A DNA stretch of 64,000 bases from Psychrobacillus insolitus (GTDB lineage: Bacteria > Bacillota > Bacilli > Bacillales_A > Planococcaceae): NCBI RefSeq assembly GCF_003254155.1, contig NZ_QKZI01000006.1, positions 1 to 64,000 of the forward strand, read 5' to 3'. A model generated the notes under the pieces. The model had not been told where the DNA came from, made no database searches, and was given only the letters and a program-made list of their open reading frames with translations. Shown in pieces: positions 53,001 through 62,935 of the stretch. Position 1 is the first letter of the stretch. Each line of letters begins with the position of its first letter. Both the position numbers and the translations under genes were made by a program.

Positions 53001-54089
53001 TTATTTCGATTCTTGTGGTTTGGCAAAAATCATTCGTCCCGCAGATGTTTGAAGGACACTTGTTACTTCTACATTGATCGCTTGTCCAATGTAAGTTTTA
53101 CCGCCTTCAACAACAATCATTGTTCCATCGTCTAAATATGCAACGCCTTGATTATGCTCTTTCCCATCTTTAATAACTACCACATGCATTATTTCCCCTG
53201 GAATAACAACTGGTTTCACAGCATTTGCAAGGTCATTAATATTGAGTACACGCACTTGGTGAAGATCACATACTTTATTCAGATTAAAGTCATTTGTCAC
53301 GACTATACCATTCATTTTCTTCGCCAGTCTTACTAATTTCAAATCCACTTCTTGAATATCTTCAAAGTCCTGTTCTACTATTAAAACTGCTGAGGCACGC
53401 TCAGTTTGGAGTTTTTTCAACACATCCAACCCACGACGACCTCTTGTTCTTTTTAACGTATCAGAGGAATCCGCGATATGCTGCAGTTCCGTAAGTACAA
53501 ATTGAGGTACAACAAACACACCTTCTATAAATCCTGTTTCTGAAATATCGGCAATACGACCATCAATAATAACACTAGTATCAAGGAGTTTATATGTCCC
53601 TAAACTGAGGGCTTGAGTATCTTCCTCATTCCCCTTTTTCTTAATTGTCTGTTGCTTAGATGTAGTAAAAACTTGCAGTAATTCATCCCGTTTTTTAAAT
53701 CCAACCTGGAATCCTAAATATCCTAAGACAATGGACAATAATACCGGCACAATCGAACCAATTCCGGAAATAGCAATATTATTAATTGCGGATCCAAGGA
53801 AAAATGCAATGATTAACCCAATAACTAAACCAAGCGTCCCAAATAGTAGATCTCCAATCGGTGCCTTTAAAAGCCTTTCTTCCATCCATTTAATAAAATG
53901 AATTACATAATCCGTTAAGAATAATGCAATGACATATAATAACACCGCTCCAATTAAAACTGAAACATATGCATTCTGTAGTAAGGGGATTTCGGATAAA
54001 TTAATGAAATCGTATAAGTTCGGTAAAAATAATAACCCCAGAGTACCACCTATTAAAATAAAAACAATTTGAATAATCCATTTCAACAC
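53001..54089 (-). CDS. yacL: PIN and TRAM domain membrane protein YacL
   Basis: 362 aa. Four membrane helices (about 1-125) are followed by a PIN nuclease-like domain with acidic residues (LLDTSVIIDGRIADI; VVTNDFNLNKVC) and a C-terminal TRAM RNA-binding domain ending TSVLQTSAGRMIFAKP. The function is unknown but it is conserved in Bacillales. ATG at 54104 overlaps the ribosome-binding site; GTG at 54089 after GGAGGTGA gives MLKWIIQ, like B. subtilis MLKR. In B. subtilis disA lies between radA and yacL; here it does not. Confidence 0.92.
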   Translation of the reverse strand: MLKWIIQIVFILIGGTLGLLFLPNLYDFINLSEIPLLQNAYVSVLIGAVLLYVIALFLTDYVIHFIKWMEERLLKAPIGDLLFGTLGLVIGLIIAFFLGSAINNIAISGIGSIVPVLLSIVLGYLGFQVGFKKRDELLQVFTTSKQQTIKKKGNEEDTQALSLGTYKLLDTSVIIDGRIADISETGFIEGVFVVPQFVLTELQHIADSSDTLKRTRGRRGLDVLKKLQTERASAVLIVEQDFEDIQEVDLKLVRLAKKMNGIVVTNDFNLNKVCDLHQVRVLNINDLANAVKPVVIPGEIMHVVVIKDGKEHNQGVAYLDDGTMIVVEGGKTYIGQAINVEVTSVLQTSAGRMIFAKPQESK

Positions 54090-54212
54090 ATATCTCACCT
54101 CCATTTATTTCTTATTATACTTCCTAAATTCCATATAAGTCTATTGTAGGGAACAAGGGAAACTACTAAACGTCCCCCTTTAATGTCTAACACATCGAAT
54201 TATTCTTCATTC

Positions 54213-55583
54213 TTATTGAAATGCTTCTTTCATCGCTTGATTTACAGATTCTATACCAATTACCTGAATTCCCGTTGGATAATCCCATCCACCCAAATTT
54301 GATGCAGGAATTATTGCTCGTTTGAATCCTAATTTAGCCGCTTCTTGAACACGTTGCTCAATCCTGGACACTCTTCTCACTTCGCCAGTTAACCCTACTT
54401 CTCCTATAAAACAATCGGTCGGTGTTACACCCGTATCTTTAAAACTTGATACGATACTTACTAGGACGGCTAAATCGATGGCAGGTTCGTCTAATTTCAC
54501 TCCACCAGCAACTTTTATATAAGCATCTTGGGTTTGCAACAATAATCCCATACGCTTTTCAAGAACCGCCATCAATAAAGATATTCGATTTTGATCAATT
54601 CCTGTAGCCATTCTTTTAGGATAATTAAAGCTTGATTGAGTTACAAGCGCCTGAATTTCCACGAGAATTGGTCTCGTTCCTTCCATAGATGCAACAATCG
54701 CAGAACCCGCGGCACCGTGGGATCGCTCTTGCAAAAACAGTTCAGAAGGATTCAATACTTCTTTAAGACCTTGCTGTACCATTTCAAAGATGGCAATTTC
54801 ATTAGTAGAACCAAAACGATTTTTTTGTGAGCGCAAAATCCGATACGTATGGTGACGTTCTCCTTCAAAGTACAAAACAGTGTCTACCATATGTTCAAGT
54901 ATCCTTGGACCCGCAATTTGTCCTTCTTTCGTCACATGTCCAACTAAAAAGATAGCAATATTTTTGGTTTTCGCAATCCGCATCAGTTCTGCTGTACTCT
55001 CTCGAACCTGGGTGACACTTCCTGGAGCACTTGCTACTTCCGGGTGATGTACCGTTTGAATCGAGTCGATAATGACAAAACGGGGCTCTACACTATCAAT
55101 TGTTTCATTGATCAACTCTAGGTTCGTTTCAGCATAAATATAAAGTTCTGCCGATGTGACACCAAGGCGTACCGCGCGAAGCTTTGTCTGCTTTATGGAT
55201 TCCTCACCAGAAATATATAAAACACGCTCTCCCTTATTTGCTAAAAGTGCTGATACTTGTAAAAGTAAAGTTGATTTTCCTATACCTGGATCTCCACCTA
55301 TCAATATAAGCGATCCTGGCACAATTCCCCCACCTAAAACTCGGTTAAACTCTACTAACTCGGTTTTTACTCGTGGCTCTTCTTCGGTTTCTATCGCAAG
55401 GATAGAAGTTGCTTTTTGGACTACTCCTGTAGAGTGCTGAAAAGAACGCTTTGGCCCTTTAGAAACGACTTCCACTTCTTCTACCATCGTGTTCCATTCT
55501 CCGCAACCTGGACATCTTCCCATCCACTTTGCAGATTCATAGCCACACGAATTACACATAAATTTCGTTTTCTTCTTCGCCAT
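54213..55583 (-). CDS. radA: DNA repair protein RadA (Sms)
   Basis: 456 aa. An N-terminal zinc finger has two CxxC pairs (CNSC and CPGC). The RecA-like ATPase has [14 protein letters not shown] and the RadA motif QKNRFGS, and a Lon-like C-terminal domain follows ([18 protein letters not shown]). It acts as a branch-migration helicase in recombination. ATG at 55583 ([10 protein letters not shown]) is preferred to the ATG three codons earlier, which abuts the site GGAGGAA. Confidence 0.97.
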   Translation of the reverse strand: MAKKKTKFMCNSCGYESAKWMGRCPGCGEWNTMVEEVEVVSKGPKRSFQHSTGVVQKATSILAIETEEEPRVKTELVEFNRVLGGGIVPGSLILIGGDPGIGKSTLLLQVSALLANKGERVLYISGEESIKQTKLRAVRLGVTSAELYIYAETNLELINETIDSVEPRFVIIDSIQTVHHPEVASAPGSVTQVRESTAELMRIAKTKNIAIFLVGHVTKEGQIAGPRILEHMVDTVLYFEGERHHTYRILRSQKNRFGSTNEIAIFEMVQQGLKEVLNPSELFLQERSHGAAGSAIVASMEGTRPILVEIQALVTQSSFNYPKRMATGIDQNRISLLMAVLEKRMGLLLQTQDAYIKVAGGVKLDEPAIDLAVLVSIVSSFKDTGVTPTDCFIGEVGLTGEVRRVSRIEQRVQEAAKLGFKRAIIPASNLGGWDYPTGIQVIGIESVNQAMKEAFQ

Positions 55584-55710
55584 TATTTCCATTTCCTCCT
55601 ATGGACCAAAAGTGCCAGTACCTATTACTACCCCCGAGAGGAGCAAGGTATACTTGCGCTAGAATTGAAAAAAGGGCATTCCGCAAATAAATTTCGGAAT
55701 GCCCGCAATA

Positions 55711-58170
55711 TTAGTTTTCTGGTACTGGTACTGCTACCACTGCTTTCGTGCGTACAACGAATTCATCGTTTTCTACATCAAAGACTACATGTTGGCCAGC
55801 TAAAACTTCGCCTTTTAATAACTCTTCAGAAAGGCGATCTTCTACATGTTTTTGTAGCGCTCTACGTAATGGTCGCGCACCATATGCAGGATCGTATCCT
55901 TCAGTAGTAATCTTTTCTTGCGCAGCTTCTGTTAACTCTAGTTCAATACCTTGTTCTTTTAAACGTTTTGCTAATTGTTGTGTTAAAAGAGATACAATTT
56001 GTTTTAAGTGAACTCTTTCTAATGAATGGAACACGATCATTTCATCCAGACGGTTTAAGAACTCTGGGCGGAATGCTTTTTTAAGCTCTGTTAGCATTTT
56101 GCCTTTCATATCTTTGTAATCTGTTTTTCCACTTTCTTGCAGATTAAATCCAACATATTTATTGTATTTAAGTGCTTCTGCTCCAACGTTTGAAGTCATG
56201 ATGATTACTGTATTACGGAAGTCGACTGTACGTCCTTTAGAATCCGTTAATCGTCCATCTTCCAACACTTGAAGAAGAATATTAAAGACATCTGGATGTG
56301 CTTTTTCAATTTCATCTAAAAGGATGACAGAATATGGTTTACGACGAACTTTTTCTGTTAATTGTCCACCATCTTCAAAACCGACATATCCTGGAGGTGA
56401 ACCAACTAGACGAGAAGTTGAATGTTTCTCCATGTATTCAGACATATCCACTCGGATCATCGCATCTTCGTCACCGAACATTACTTCGGCTAAAGCACGC
56501 GCTAGTTCAGTTTTACCAACACCAGTAGGTCCAAGGAAGATAAATGAACCGATTGGACGCTTAGGATCTTTCAACCCTGCACGTGCACGACGGATTGCCC
56601 TTGAAATAGCATCTACAGCTTCTGATTGGCCAATCACTCTTTCATGCAGAGTATCTTCCATTTTTAATAACTTATCAGATTCAGTTTGTGCAAGTTTAGA
56701 TACTGGCACTCCCGTCCACATAGAAACAACTGCTGCGATATCTTCAACTGTTACTTCTGATTCTTCTTTACCTTGTTTTTCTTTCCAAGAGTCTTTCATT
56801 TTTTCTAGTTCTTCTTTTAACTTCTGTTCTTTATCTCTAAATGATGCTGCTTTTTCGAATTCTTGACTTTGAACCGAAGCGTTTTTCTCTGAACGTATTG
56901 CTTCCAACTTGGTTTCTTGTTCTTTTAAATTTGGTGGCGTAGTATACGAACGAAGACGAACTTTTGAACCCGCTTCATCGATTAAATCTATTGCTTTATC
57001 TGGTAAGAACCGATCGGAAATGTAGCGATCAGACATTTTAACTGCAGCTTCCACAGCTTCATCTGTGATTTTCACGCGGTGATGCGCTTCATAACGGTCA
57101 CGTAAACCGTAAATTATTTGAATTGCTTCATCTACAGATGGCTCATCCACTTGAATTGGTTGGAAACGACGTTCCAGTGCTGCATCTTTTTCAATATATT
57201 TGCGGTATTCATCGAGTGTTGTAGCACCAATACATTGAATTTCTCCACGAGCAAGTGCTGGCTTTAAAATATTAGATGCATCAATAGCACCTTCTGCTCC
57301 ACCCGCTCCGATTAATGTATGCAACTCATCGATGAATAAAATAACATTGCCCGCTTGACGGATTTCATCCATTACTTTTTTCAAACGATCTTCGAATTCC
57401 CCACGGTATTTTGTACCAGCAACTACTGTACCCATGTCTAACGTCATAACACGCTTGTCACGCAAGATTTCAGGTATCTCATTTTGTACAATTTGTTGTG
57501 CAAGACCTTCTGCTATTGCTGTTTTACCAACACCAGGCTCCCCGATTAATACAGGATTGTTTTTTGTACGACGAGCAAGAATTTCAATTACACGAGTAAT
57601 TTCTTTACTACGTCCTATAACAGGATCCAATGTACCTTCTCTAGCAATTTGCGTTAAATCACGCGCCAAACTATCTAATGTTGGCGTACTAGCGGGTGCA
57701 GCATTATTAGCACCATTGGTATGTGACTGGTCTGTACTTCCTAGTAATTGCAACACTTGTTGACGAGCTTTGTTTAAACTAACACCAGAATTATTTAATA
57801 CTCTCGCTGCAACTCCTTCACCCTCTCGGATCAAAGCTAACAATAAATGCTCTGTTCCAATGTATGAATGACCAAGCTTACGTGACTCATCTACCGAAAG
57901 CTCAATAACTTTTTTAGCGCGAGGTGTGTAATGAACAATCGGACCAACATCTTCTGTACCAGATCCTACTAACTCTTCAACCCCTGCTTCAATTACTTTT
58001 GGATCGACTTCGATTGCTTCTAAAGCTTTTGCAGCAATCCCACTACCTTCTCGTAAAAGCCCAAGTAATATATGTTCCGTTCCTATAGAGTCATGTTTTA
58101 AACGAATAGCTTCCTCTTGTGCTAACTGTAGTACCTTTTGTGATCTTTGAGTAAATCTATTGAACATCAT
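55711..58170 (-). CDS. clpC: ATP-dependent Clp protease ATP-binding subunit ClpC
   Basis: 819 aa Hsp100. Two N-terminal Clp repeats (1-145), AAA module 1 with [13 protein letters not shown], a middle UVR/coiled-coil M-domain (about 410-480; [18 protein letters not shown]), and AAA module 2 with [14 protein letters not shown]. It targets McsB-phosphorylated and MecA-delivered proteins to ClpP. It is fourth in the ctsR operon; the start overlaps the mcsB stop by 4 nt. Stop and radA are 128 bp apart. Confidence 0.99.
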   Translation of the reverse strand: MMFNRFTQRSQKVLQLAQEEAIRLKHDSIGTEHILLGLLREGSGIAAKALEAIEVDPKVIEAGVEELVGSGTEDVGPIVHYTPRAKKVIELSVDESRKLGHSYIGTEHLLLALIREGEGVAARVLNNSGVSLNKARQQVLQLLGSTDQSHTNGANNAAPASTPTLDSLARDLTQIAREGTLDPVIGRSKEITRVIEILARRTKNNPVLIGEPGVGKTAIAEGLAQQIVQNEIPEILRDKRVMTLDMGTVVAGTKYRGEFEDRLKKVMDEIRQAGNVILFIDELHTLIGAGGAEGAIDASNILKPALARGEIQCIGATTLDEYRKYIEKDAALERRFQPIQVDEPSVDEAIQIIYGLRDRYEAHHRVKITDEAVEAAVKMSDRYISDRFLPDKAIDLIDEAGSKVRLRSYTTPPNLKEQETKLEAIRSEKNASVQSQEFEKAASFRDKEQKLKEELEKMKDSWKEKQGKEESEVTVEDIAAVVSMWTGVPVSKLAQTESDKLLKMEDTLHERVIGQSEAVDAISRAIRRARAGLKDPKRPIGSFIFLGPTGVGKTELARALAEVMFGDEDAMIRVDMSEYMEKHSTSRLVGSPPGYVGFEDGGQLTEKVRRKPYSVILLDEIEKAHPDVFNILLQVLEDGRLTDSKGRTVDFRNTVIIMTSNVGAEALKYNKYVGFNLQESGKTDYKDMKGKMLTELKKAFRPEFLNRLDEMIVFHSLERVHLKQIVSLLTQQLAKRLKEQGIELELTEAAQEKITTEGYDPAYGARPLRRALQKHVEDRLSEELLKGEVLAGQHVVFDVENDEFVVRTKAVVAVPVPEN

Positions 58171-59264
58171 GCAAGTTCCTCTCCTTTGGTTATCCTTTTT
58201 TCTCCCATTTTCTGTAACCTTTCCCTAATTAACTTCGCTCGAAACATATCTCGTTCTGAAGTATTCAATGTAGCTCCTGCAAATTTTTGTAAAAATCCAG
58301 GTTGCATAAATACCATACATTCATTCAATATGGTTACGTCTACATCTTGTATTAGACCCATATCTATTCCTAAACGTACATCAGACAAGCATTTCCCTGC
58401 TTCTTCTGTGGTCATAATACGAGCATACGACAGCGTTCCTAACGAACGATATAACCGGTCTTCTAATGTATTAGCAGAATGTTTTAATAGTGCACTTCTT
58501 GCTTCTTTTTCTTTTTGTATAATTTGCTCTGTGATGCTTTGAAGATCGGCAAGGATATCTTCTTCTGTTTTTCCAAGTGTCGTTTGGTTCGACACTTGAT
58601 ACACATTACCGAGCGCTTCACTACCTTCACCGTATATACCTCTAACAACCATTCCTAATCTAGAAATGATCGTTACAATTCGATTCATTTGCTTTGACAT
58701 TGTTAAAGCTGGTAAATGCATCATAACGGATGCACGTAACCCGGTTCCGGTATTTGTAGGACAACTAGTCAAATAACCAAATTGTTCATCAAAAGCGTAG
58801 GATAATTCCTTTTCTAAAATCCGATCTATTTTATCAGCTAGTGCATAAGCTTCTTCAATTTGTAGTCCAGGAAATAGACATTGCATACGAATATGGTCTT
58901 CTTCATTAATCATCACGCTCACTGACTCATCTTCAGACAATAAAACAGAACCTTCAATTCGAGAGTTTGCAAGCTTCGGACTAATTAAATGCTTCTCTAC
59001 TAAGACTTGGCGATTCAGTTCAGATAGATCTTTGATTTGAACGGAAGAAATATTCATTTGAAGTTCCTCAGATGCATCCAAAAGCGTGGCAGAAATCGAT
59101 TGGTCAATTCTATGTGCTTCATCTTCTGTAAATGCTAAAGGAAAACGATAACCGGTCAAGTTTCTTGCTAAACGGATTCGAGTACTCATCACAATATCTG
59201 AATGCTCCCCGCGTCCAGCCATCCAACTAGATAGAGAGTTATCCAAAAACTTTTCAATCACCAT
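58167..59264 (-). CDS. mcsB: Protein arginine kinase McsB
   Basis: 365 aa phosphagen-kinase-like enzyme. It has the N-terminal [16 protein letters not shown] and the active-site Cys region [19 protein letters not shown]. It phosphorylates arginines on CtsR and damaged proteins to mark them for ClpCP. A longer frame to 59288 exists, but ATG at 59264 ([15 protein letters not shown]) lies 8 nt after GGGGGTGA and overlaps the mcsA end by 11 nt. Confidence 0.97.
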   Translation of the reverse strand: MVIEKFLDNSLSSWMAGRGEHSDIVMSTRIRLARNLTGYRFPLAFTEDEAHRIDQSISATLLDASEELQMNISSVQIKDLSELNRQVLVEKHLISPKLANSRIEGSVLLSEDESVSVMINEEDHIRMQCLFPGLQIEEAYALADKIDRILEKELSYAFDEQFGYLTSCPTNTGTGLRASVMMHLPALTMSKQMNRIVTIISRLGMVVRGIYGEGSEALGNVYQVSNQTTLGKTEEDILADLQSITEQIIQKEKEARSALLKHSANTLEDRLYRSLGTLSYARIMTTEEAGKCLSDVRLGIDMGLIQDVDVTILNECMVFMQPGFLQKFAGATLNTSERDMFRAKLIRERLQKMGEKRITKGEELA

Positions 59265-59799
59265 GTGTTTCATCACCCCCAGTAGCAAGCTTACTTTCCA
59301 GTTTTCTTGCTTCGTCTCTCAACTTAGCTGCTTCCTCGAAATTTTCCGCCTGTACAGCTTCCTTCATCTGTACACGCGTGGCCTCGATTCTTTTTTTCAG
59401 CTCTAATATTTCACCGAATGCGCCAGGTGCTTTTCCTACATGTGTCGTATTCCCGTTGTGTAGGCGTTTGAAAACACTTGGTAGTTGAACACGGAAGCTA
59501 TTATAACAAGAACCACAGCCAAACTTCCCTTCATTTAGAAAACGTTGAAAAGTCCATCCACATTCTTCGCACACTACCTCTGCTGTATCCATTCGTTGTT
59601 GTACCGGTTGTTGTTCAGAGTGATTGAACCAGTTTGAAAGAAGTTGGTGAAGTGATAAAGGATCTTGTTTATACTCTTCATAAAACGGATGAAGACTATT
59701 TGCACAGACCTCACAATAATTCCTTTCAAAGTGGTCTCCGTTGTGCATTTGTGTAACCTTCACTTTTGCTGGTCTTTGCTTACAATTTTCACAAATCAC
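59254..59799 (-). CDS. mcsA: McsB activator McsA
   Basis: 181 aa with zinc-binding CxxC pairs (CENC, CEVC, CEEC, CGSC) and a C-terminal UVR-type coiled coil (EAVQAENFEEAAKLRDEARK). It activates McsB and modulates CtsR. It lies 22 bp after ctsR. Confidence 0.95.
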   Translation of the reverse strand: MICENCKQRPAKVKVTQMHNGDHFERNYCEVCANSLHPFYEEYKQDPLSLHQLLSNWFNHSEQQPVQQRMDTAEVVCEECGWTFQRFLNEGKFGCGSCYNSFRVQLPSVFKRLHNGNTTHVGKAPGAFGEILELKKRIEATRVQMKEAVQAENFEEAAKLRDEARKLESKLATGGDETHGD

Positions 59800-59821
59800 T
59801 TATCAACACCCCGTTATAAAT

Positions 59822-60289
59822 TTACTTTTTTTCGTATTTCAACGTTAATAACATGGCACATAAAATTCGAGCACGTAACTCATCTCTTGCTGGTAAAGGT
59901 ATTGCTAATGTTTTTTTGTTAAGAGCCGCTAAAATAAGCTTTGCCTCACGTTTAGTAATTACCTCTTCATCAATTAATCGGAATACAATATCTTGTGTCA
60001 TTGATTCAGAAGCTCCGTTTTCTAAGCTCACTATTATATGCTCAATTAAATCAGCCTTTGTATGCGCACGTACGCGGAGGATTCGAATATATCCACCTCC
60101 ACCACGCTTACTTTCTACTAAGTAACCGCGATCTACGGTAAATCGGGTATTTATCACATAGTTTATCTGAGATGGAACACATTGAAACATTTCAGCAATT
60201 TCATTTCTTTTAATTTCAATTTGTCCCATACTCTCTTCTTCTATAATGCCCTTCAAATAACCTTCAATTATGTCAGATATATTTTTCAT
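59822..60289 (-). CDS. ctsR: Class III heat-shock repressor CtsR
   Basis: 155 aa with an N-terminal winged helix (IKRNEIAEMFQCVPSQINYV) and the heat-sensing glycine-rich wing loop RGGGGYIRI. It represses clp genes through the repeat AGTCAAANATAGTCAAA, a copy of which lies directly upstream. It is the first gene of ctsR-mcsA-mcsB-clpC, in the standard order. Confidence 0.98.
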   Translation of the reverse strand: MKNISDIIEGYLKGIIEEESMGQIEIKRNEIAEMFQCVPSQINYVINTRFTVDRGYLVESKRGGGGYIRILRVRAHTKADLIEHIIVSLENGASESMTQDIVFRLIDEEVITKREAKLILAALNKKTLAIPLPARDELRARILCAMLLTLKYEKK

Positions 60290-60314
60290 CTTCTCACCTC
60301 ATCCTGCAACTGAC

Positions 60315-60331
60315 TTTGACTATCTTTGACT
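60315..60331 (-). promoter_or_regulatory. CtsR box
   Basis: The minus strand reads AGTCAAAGATAGTCAAA, a match to the CtsR heptad direct repeat (A/GGTCAAA-NAN-A/GGTCAAA), 26 bp upstream of ctsR and just downstream of the -10. This predicts autorepression. Confidence 0.95.
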
Positions 60332-60333
60332 TT

Positions 60334-60362
60334 ATTATAACGAGAAGATAATCGTTGTGCAA
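60334..60362 (-). promoter_or_regulatory. ctsR operon promoter
   Basis: TTGCAC (60357-60362), 17 bp, TATAAT (60334-60339) on the minus strand. The CtsR box covers the transcription start region. Confidence 0.85.
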
Positions 60363-60386
60363 TTGATATGATTTGCTTTGAGAGAA

Positions 60387-60604
60387 GAAAAGCGGAAGCG
60401 CCTATTACTGCGTAAGGCAGCAAATGGGGAATCTAAGTTGGTCTGCAAAGGTCGCCACATCCTGTGGCAAAGCAGACATGACCCGCTTCGTGCGGGCCCG
60501 AGGCAGCTCCTCAGCCACCACACAAGGTTTTCTGCGACGAGCTTTGCGCAGGAGCACGCGATTTCACATTTGACCCCGAGGGGCAAGGCGCTCGAGCTAG
60601 ACAG
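60387..60604. repeat. GC-rich intergenic repeat-like element
   Basis: About 218 bp, much richer in G+C than the flanks. It starts GAAAAGCGGAAGCGCC and ends AAGGCGCTCGAGCTAGACA. It contains nested hairpins: GTCTGC...GCCACA-TCC-TGTGGC...GCAGAC and CCCGC-TTCGT-GCGGG. The start and end resemble a widespread class of Bacillaceae intergenic elements (from memory) and the smaller element at 9013-9114. Open frames on both strands are by-products of GC content. Confidence 0.65.
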
Positions 60605-60639
60605 ATACTAATTTGAATTCTTCATTCTTTCTTTTTGTA

Positions 60640-60674
60640 TAAAAAAACTACTAACCAGATTGATTAGTAGTTTC
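60640..60674 (-). terminator. Terminator of the small hypothetical gene
   Basis: On the minus strand AAACTACTAATC-AATCTG-GTTAGTAGTTT is followed by a T-run. Confidence 0.9.
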
Positions 60675-60680
60675 AGTTGA

Positions 60681-60986
60681 TTAGAATTTTAGTTTGCCAC
60701 TTAAAAATGTTTCTGTAACTTTTCCAAGAAGTTCTTTCCAATTAGAGAAATTCGTATAATCGTTCACAAACGAATCCATTTTATTGTTATCTAAGTCTTG
60801 TAAATTCGCAATATTTTTTAAATCAATTGGACATTTTTCTAAAAATGCTTGAACACTTTCGAAATTCGTGAATTTTTGGATGAGTTCATCATTTAACAAA
60901 CTCTCTATATTAATATTATTACCCTTAGACAGTTCAGCAGATTTATCTGCTAGACCTTTTAAATCGCCTAAATCAAATGGTGCCAT
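60681..60986 (-). CDS. Hypothetical protein, 101 aa
   Basis: I do not recognise this protein. It is acidic to neutral, mostly helical in appearance, starts MAPFDLGDLKGLADKSAEL and has one Cys (in FLEKCPIDLKNI); no membrane helix or signal. ATG at 60986 follows TTAAGGAGGGCGTTTTA, which decides against the longer frame to 61040. It is a complete single-gene unit: a strong ribosome-binding site and a terminator 10 nt after the stop. The segment ESVQAFLEKCPIDLKNI might be a helical subunit-like fold, but no function is claimed. Confidence 0.75.
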   Translation of the reverse strand: MAPFDLGDLKGLADKSAELSKGNNINIESLLNDELIQKFTNFESVQAFLEKCPIDLKNIANLQDLDNNKMDSFVNDYTNFSNWKELLGKVTETFLSGKLKF

Positions 60987-61101
60987 TAAAACGCCCTCCT
61001 TAATTCTTATTATTCTGATAATATCACATTTGTGCCCCACTTCAAAGCCAAATGCTTTCCTAATAAAGGAATTATTTATTTATTGTTCGAGAATAAGTGA
61101 G

Positions 61102-61128
61102 CATAAGTTTCGTCCAAAGCGAACCGTT
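61102..61128 (+). repeat. 27-bp dispersed repeat, copy B
   Basis: Identical over 27 bp to the minus strand of 4492-4518. It lies just downstream of the S66 carboxypeptidase stop. No second inverted arm like that next to copy A is visible here. Confidence 0.8.
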
Positions 61129-61132
61129 TATC

Positions 61133-62056
61133 TCATTCTACTCCAGGTAAAATTGATAATGTACGCTCATCTGCATCTAGCTGAGCTTCTACCCCTAGTG
61201 GAATTGCAAAATGTGGCTCACAGTGACCTATTTTAAAACCTCTTACTGCAGGCTTCCCTAGAGCACCGAAGTAATGCTCAAATACATCCTCTAAGGTTAA
61301 AGATACTTTTCGTTTAATCGGTTCTGCTTCACTAAAATCACCAATGATAAAACCGGCAGCATCACTTAACTTACCCGCTAGTCGTAATTGGTTTAAGAAG
61401 CCATCGACTTTATAAGGTTCTTCTCCTACATCTTCTATTAGTAATAGTTTACCTTTTGTATCTATTTCATACTTTGTACCAAGTCCACTCACAAGTAATG
61501 ACAAATTACCGCCAACTAGTTCTCCTCTTACTTTTCCTGTACTAATTGTTTCCAGTGGTGATATTGCTTCTGAATAGTACAGCTCCATTGGGTCAAAAAG
61601 TTGCTGGAACATTTTTTTAGATAACTCAGAAAAAGTATCTTTCCCTACGTCTGAGGCAAGCATTGGTCCATGGAATGTTACAAGATCTGAGTATTCCCCA
61701 ATTCCTGTATGTAAAAATGTGATGTCTGAGTAACCCCAGAAAATTTTGGGATTTTCATTCATTAACTGATAATCAATTTTATCTGCATATCTAGCAGAAC
61801 CAAACCCACCACCTGCACAGATGATACCCGCAATTTTAGGATCTGCGAACATTTCATGTAAGTCCGCTAACCTGTCATCATCACTTCCCGCAAGATAGCC
61901 ATTTTCCTTTTCAACACTTTTCCCAAGTGTATAAGAAAGTCCCAGTTCTTCTAAGAAAGGAAGGGCGCTTCGTAGATTTTCTAAATTAGGAGGACTCGAT
62001 GGTGCAATAATTCCAACCGTATCCCCTTTTTGCAATCTTCTTGGACGAATTTTCAT
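61133..62056 (-). CDS. S66 family LD-carboxypeptidase (LdcA/MccF-like)
   Basis: 307 aa. IAPSSPPNLENLRSAL opens the N-terminal domain. GGGFGSARYADKIDY and FWGYSDITFLHTGI (nucleophile region) precede a substrate loop; the C-terminal part with IGHCEPHFAIPLGV supplies the catalytic His. S66 peptidases cut LD-peptide bonds of muropeptides during wall recycling or confer microcin C self-immunity; these two roles cannot be separated here. ATG at 62056 follows AAAGGGGAAATTAT. It is monocistronic. Confidence 0.9.
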   Translation of the reverse strand: MKIRPRRLQKGDTVGIIAPSSPPNLENLRSALPFLEELGLSYTLGKSVEKENGYLAGSDDDRLADLHEMFADPKIAGIICAGGGFGSARYADKIDYQLMNENPKIFWGYSDITFLHTGIGEYSDLVTFHGPMLASDVGKDTFSELSKKMFQQLFDPMELYYSEAISPLETISTGKVRGELVGGNLSLLVSGLGTKYEIDTKGKLLLIEDVGEEPYKVDGFLNQLRLAGKLSDAAGFIIGDFSEAEPIKRKVSLTLEDVFEHYFGALGKPAVRGFKIGHCEPHFAIPLGVEAQLDADERTLSILPGVE

Positions 62057-62320
62057 ATAATTTCCCCTTTATACAGAAATAAAAGGAGCAGCTCCTTTTA
62101 CAGAAGCTACAACTTTTTAGTTTTATCACCTTAGCTTAAGCTTAACAAAAATTAGTATACGCTGCTAATTCTACCATTATGTAAAAGTATAAGTTGAAAT
62201 TATATATTTTGGCTGACATGGCTGTGAATGACCAAAAATAAACCTGACACCTACAATTTCTACATGTTTAAGTTTTCTATTTAAATTTTAAATTCTGATT
62301 TATGAAATATAGCAAAATCA

Positions 62321-62399
62321 CTATACGACTTATCCGAAAATAAGTGCAAAAAGAGACTTTTCTCCTGTATTTGCACTTATTTTAAAATATGTCGTATGT
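62321..62399. repeat. Long two-part inverted repeat
   Basis: The inner arms AAAATAAGTGCAAA (62337-62350) and TTTGCACTTATTTT (62370-62383) are a perfect 14-bp match with a 19-nt loop. Outer arms TATACGACTTAT and ATATGTCGTATG extend it with mismatches. No T-tract follows on either strand. Confidence 0.6.
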
Positions 62400-62544
62400 G
62401 AATTTTGACCGTTTTTGAGGTTTGCGAGTATTTTATGGCGGGTTGGTTTTAGAAGCGCTTTCTTAACAATTAAGAAAAACCGCTAAAGCGACTAGAAGAA
62501 ATTATACAAACAGTGTTCCGAGTATGTGAAATTCTTATACTTTA

Positions 62545-62586
62545 AAAAAAGCAAACACCCTTTGTAACAAAGGCATTTGCTTTTTA
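62545..62586 (-). terminator. cotD-like gene terminator
   Basis: On the minus strand AAAGCAAATGCCTTTG-TTA-CAAAGGGTGTTTGC is followed by TTTTTTT. Confidence 0.88.
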
Positions 62587-62590
62587 AAAA

Positions 62591-62935
62591 TTATCGTTGA
62601 CCAGGGAAAAATTGTTGTTGTTGCTGATACGGTTGTTGTTGAAAAGCACCTTGCTGATATTGGTTCATATAAGGTGTCGCTTGTTGATGTCCTTGATTTG
62701 CAAATTCATTTCGAGTTACTTGAGGAAAGAAATGCTGTGGCACAGGGAATACATGTTCTCGATTTACATTCACAGTCGGATGTATGACAGGTTGCATTCT
62801 CGGTATAAACGAATCATGTACTCTATAACGTGGCGGACACACGATTGGTTCGAAAGGTGGTTGGAACCACTCAGTTTGCTGAGGGGATACCTGAGGTTGC
62901 TGACAAGAATTACAAGGTTTACGATATCGGTTCAT
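62591..62935 (-). CDS. CotD-like spore coat protein
   Basis: 114 aa. It starts MNRYRKPCNSCQQPQ and has the central CotD-type pattern CPPRYRVHDSFIPRMQPVIHP followed by TVNVNREHVFPVPQHFFPQ (split here). It ends in a Gln/Tyr/Pro-rich low-complexity tail (YQQGAFQQQPYQQQQQFF). CotD proteins are inner-coat components made late in the mother cell. ATG at 62935 follows AAAGGAGGTGAATTTA. No clear sigma-K promoter was recognised. It has fewer Cys and His than B. subtilis CotD. Confidence 0.78.
   Translation of the reverse strand: MNRYRKPCNSCQQPQVSPQQTEWFQPPFEPIVCPPRYRVHDSFIPRMQPVIHPTVNVNREHVFPVPQHFFPQVTRNEFANQGHQQATPYMNQYQQGAFQQQPYQQQQQFFPGQR

Larger units (their letters stand above)
62057..62590. other. 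534-bp spacer with palindromes; no gene seen
   Basis: It contains a perfect palindrome AAAAGGAGC-A-GCTCCTTTT (62081-62099), a long inverted repeat (62321-62399) and another imperfect stem (GGTTTT...AAAACC with TTCTTAA-CAA-TTAAGAA, about 62445-62490). The cotD-like terminator lies at 62545-62586. No frame of coding character was found. Confidence 0.6.

Noticed and set aside
56324-56866. 180-codon plus frame opposite clpC
   Set aside because: Antisense shadow of a conserved gene, Ser/Pro-rich as expected of a complement frame.
60378-60611. 77-codon plus frame and 83-codon minus frame in the GC-rich element
   Set aside because: Both follow from high GC with few stops; protein sequences look random and the DNA is hairpin-rich repeat.
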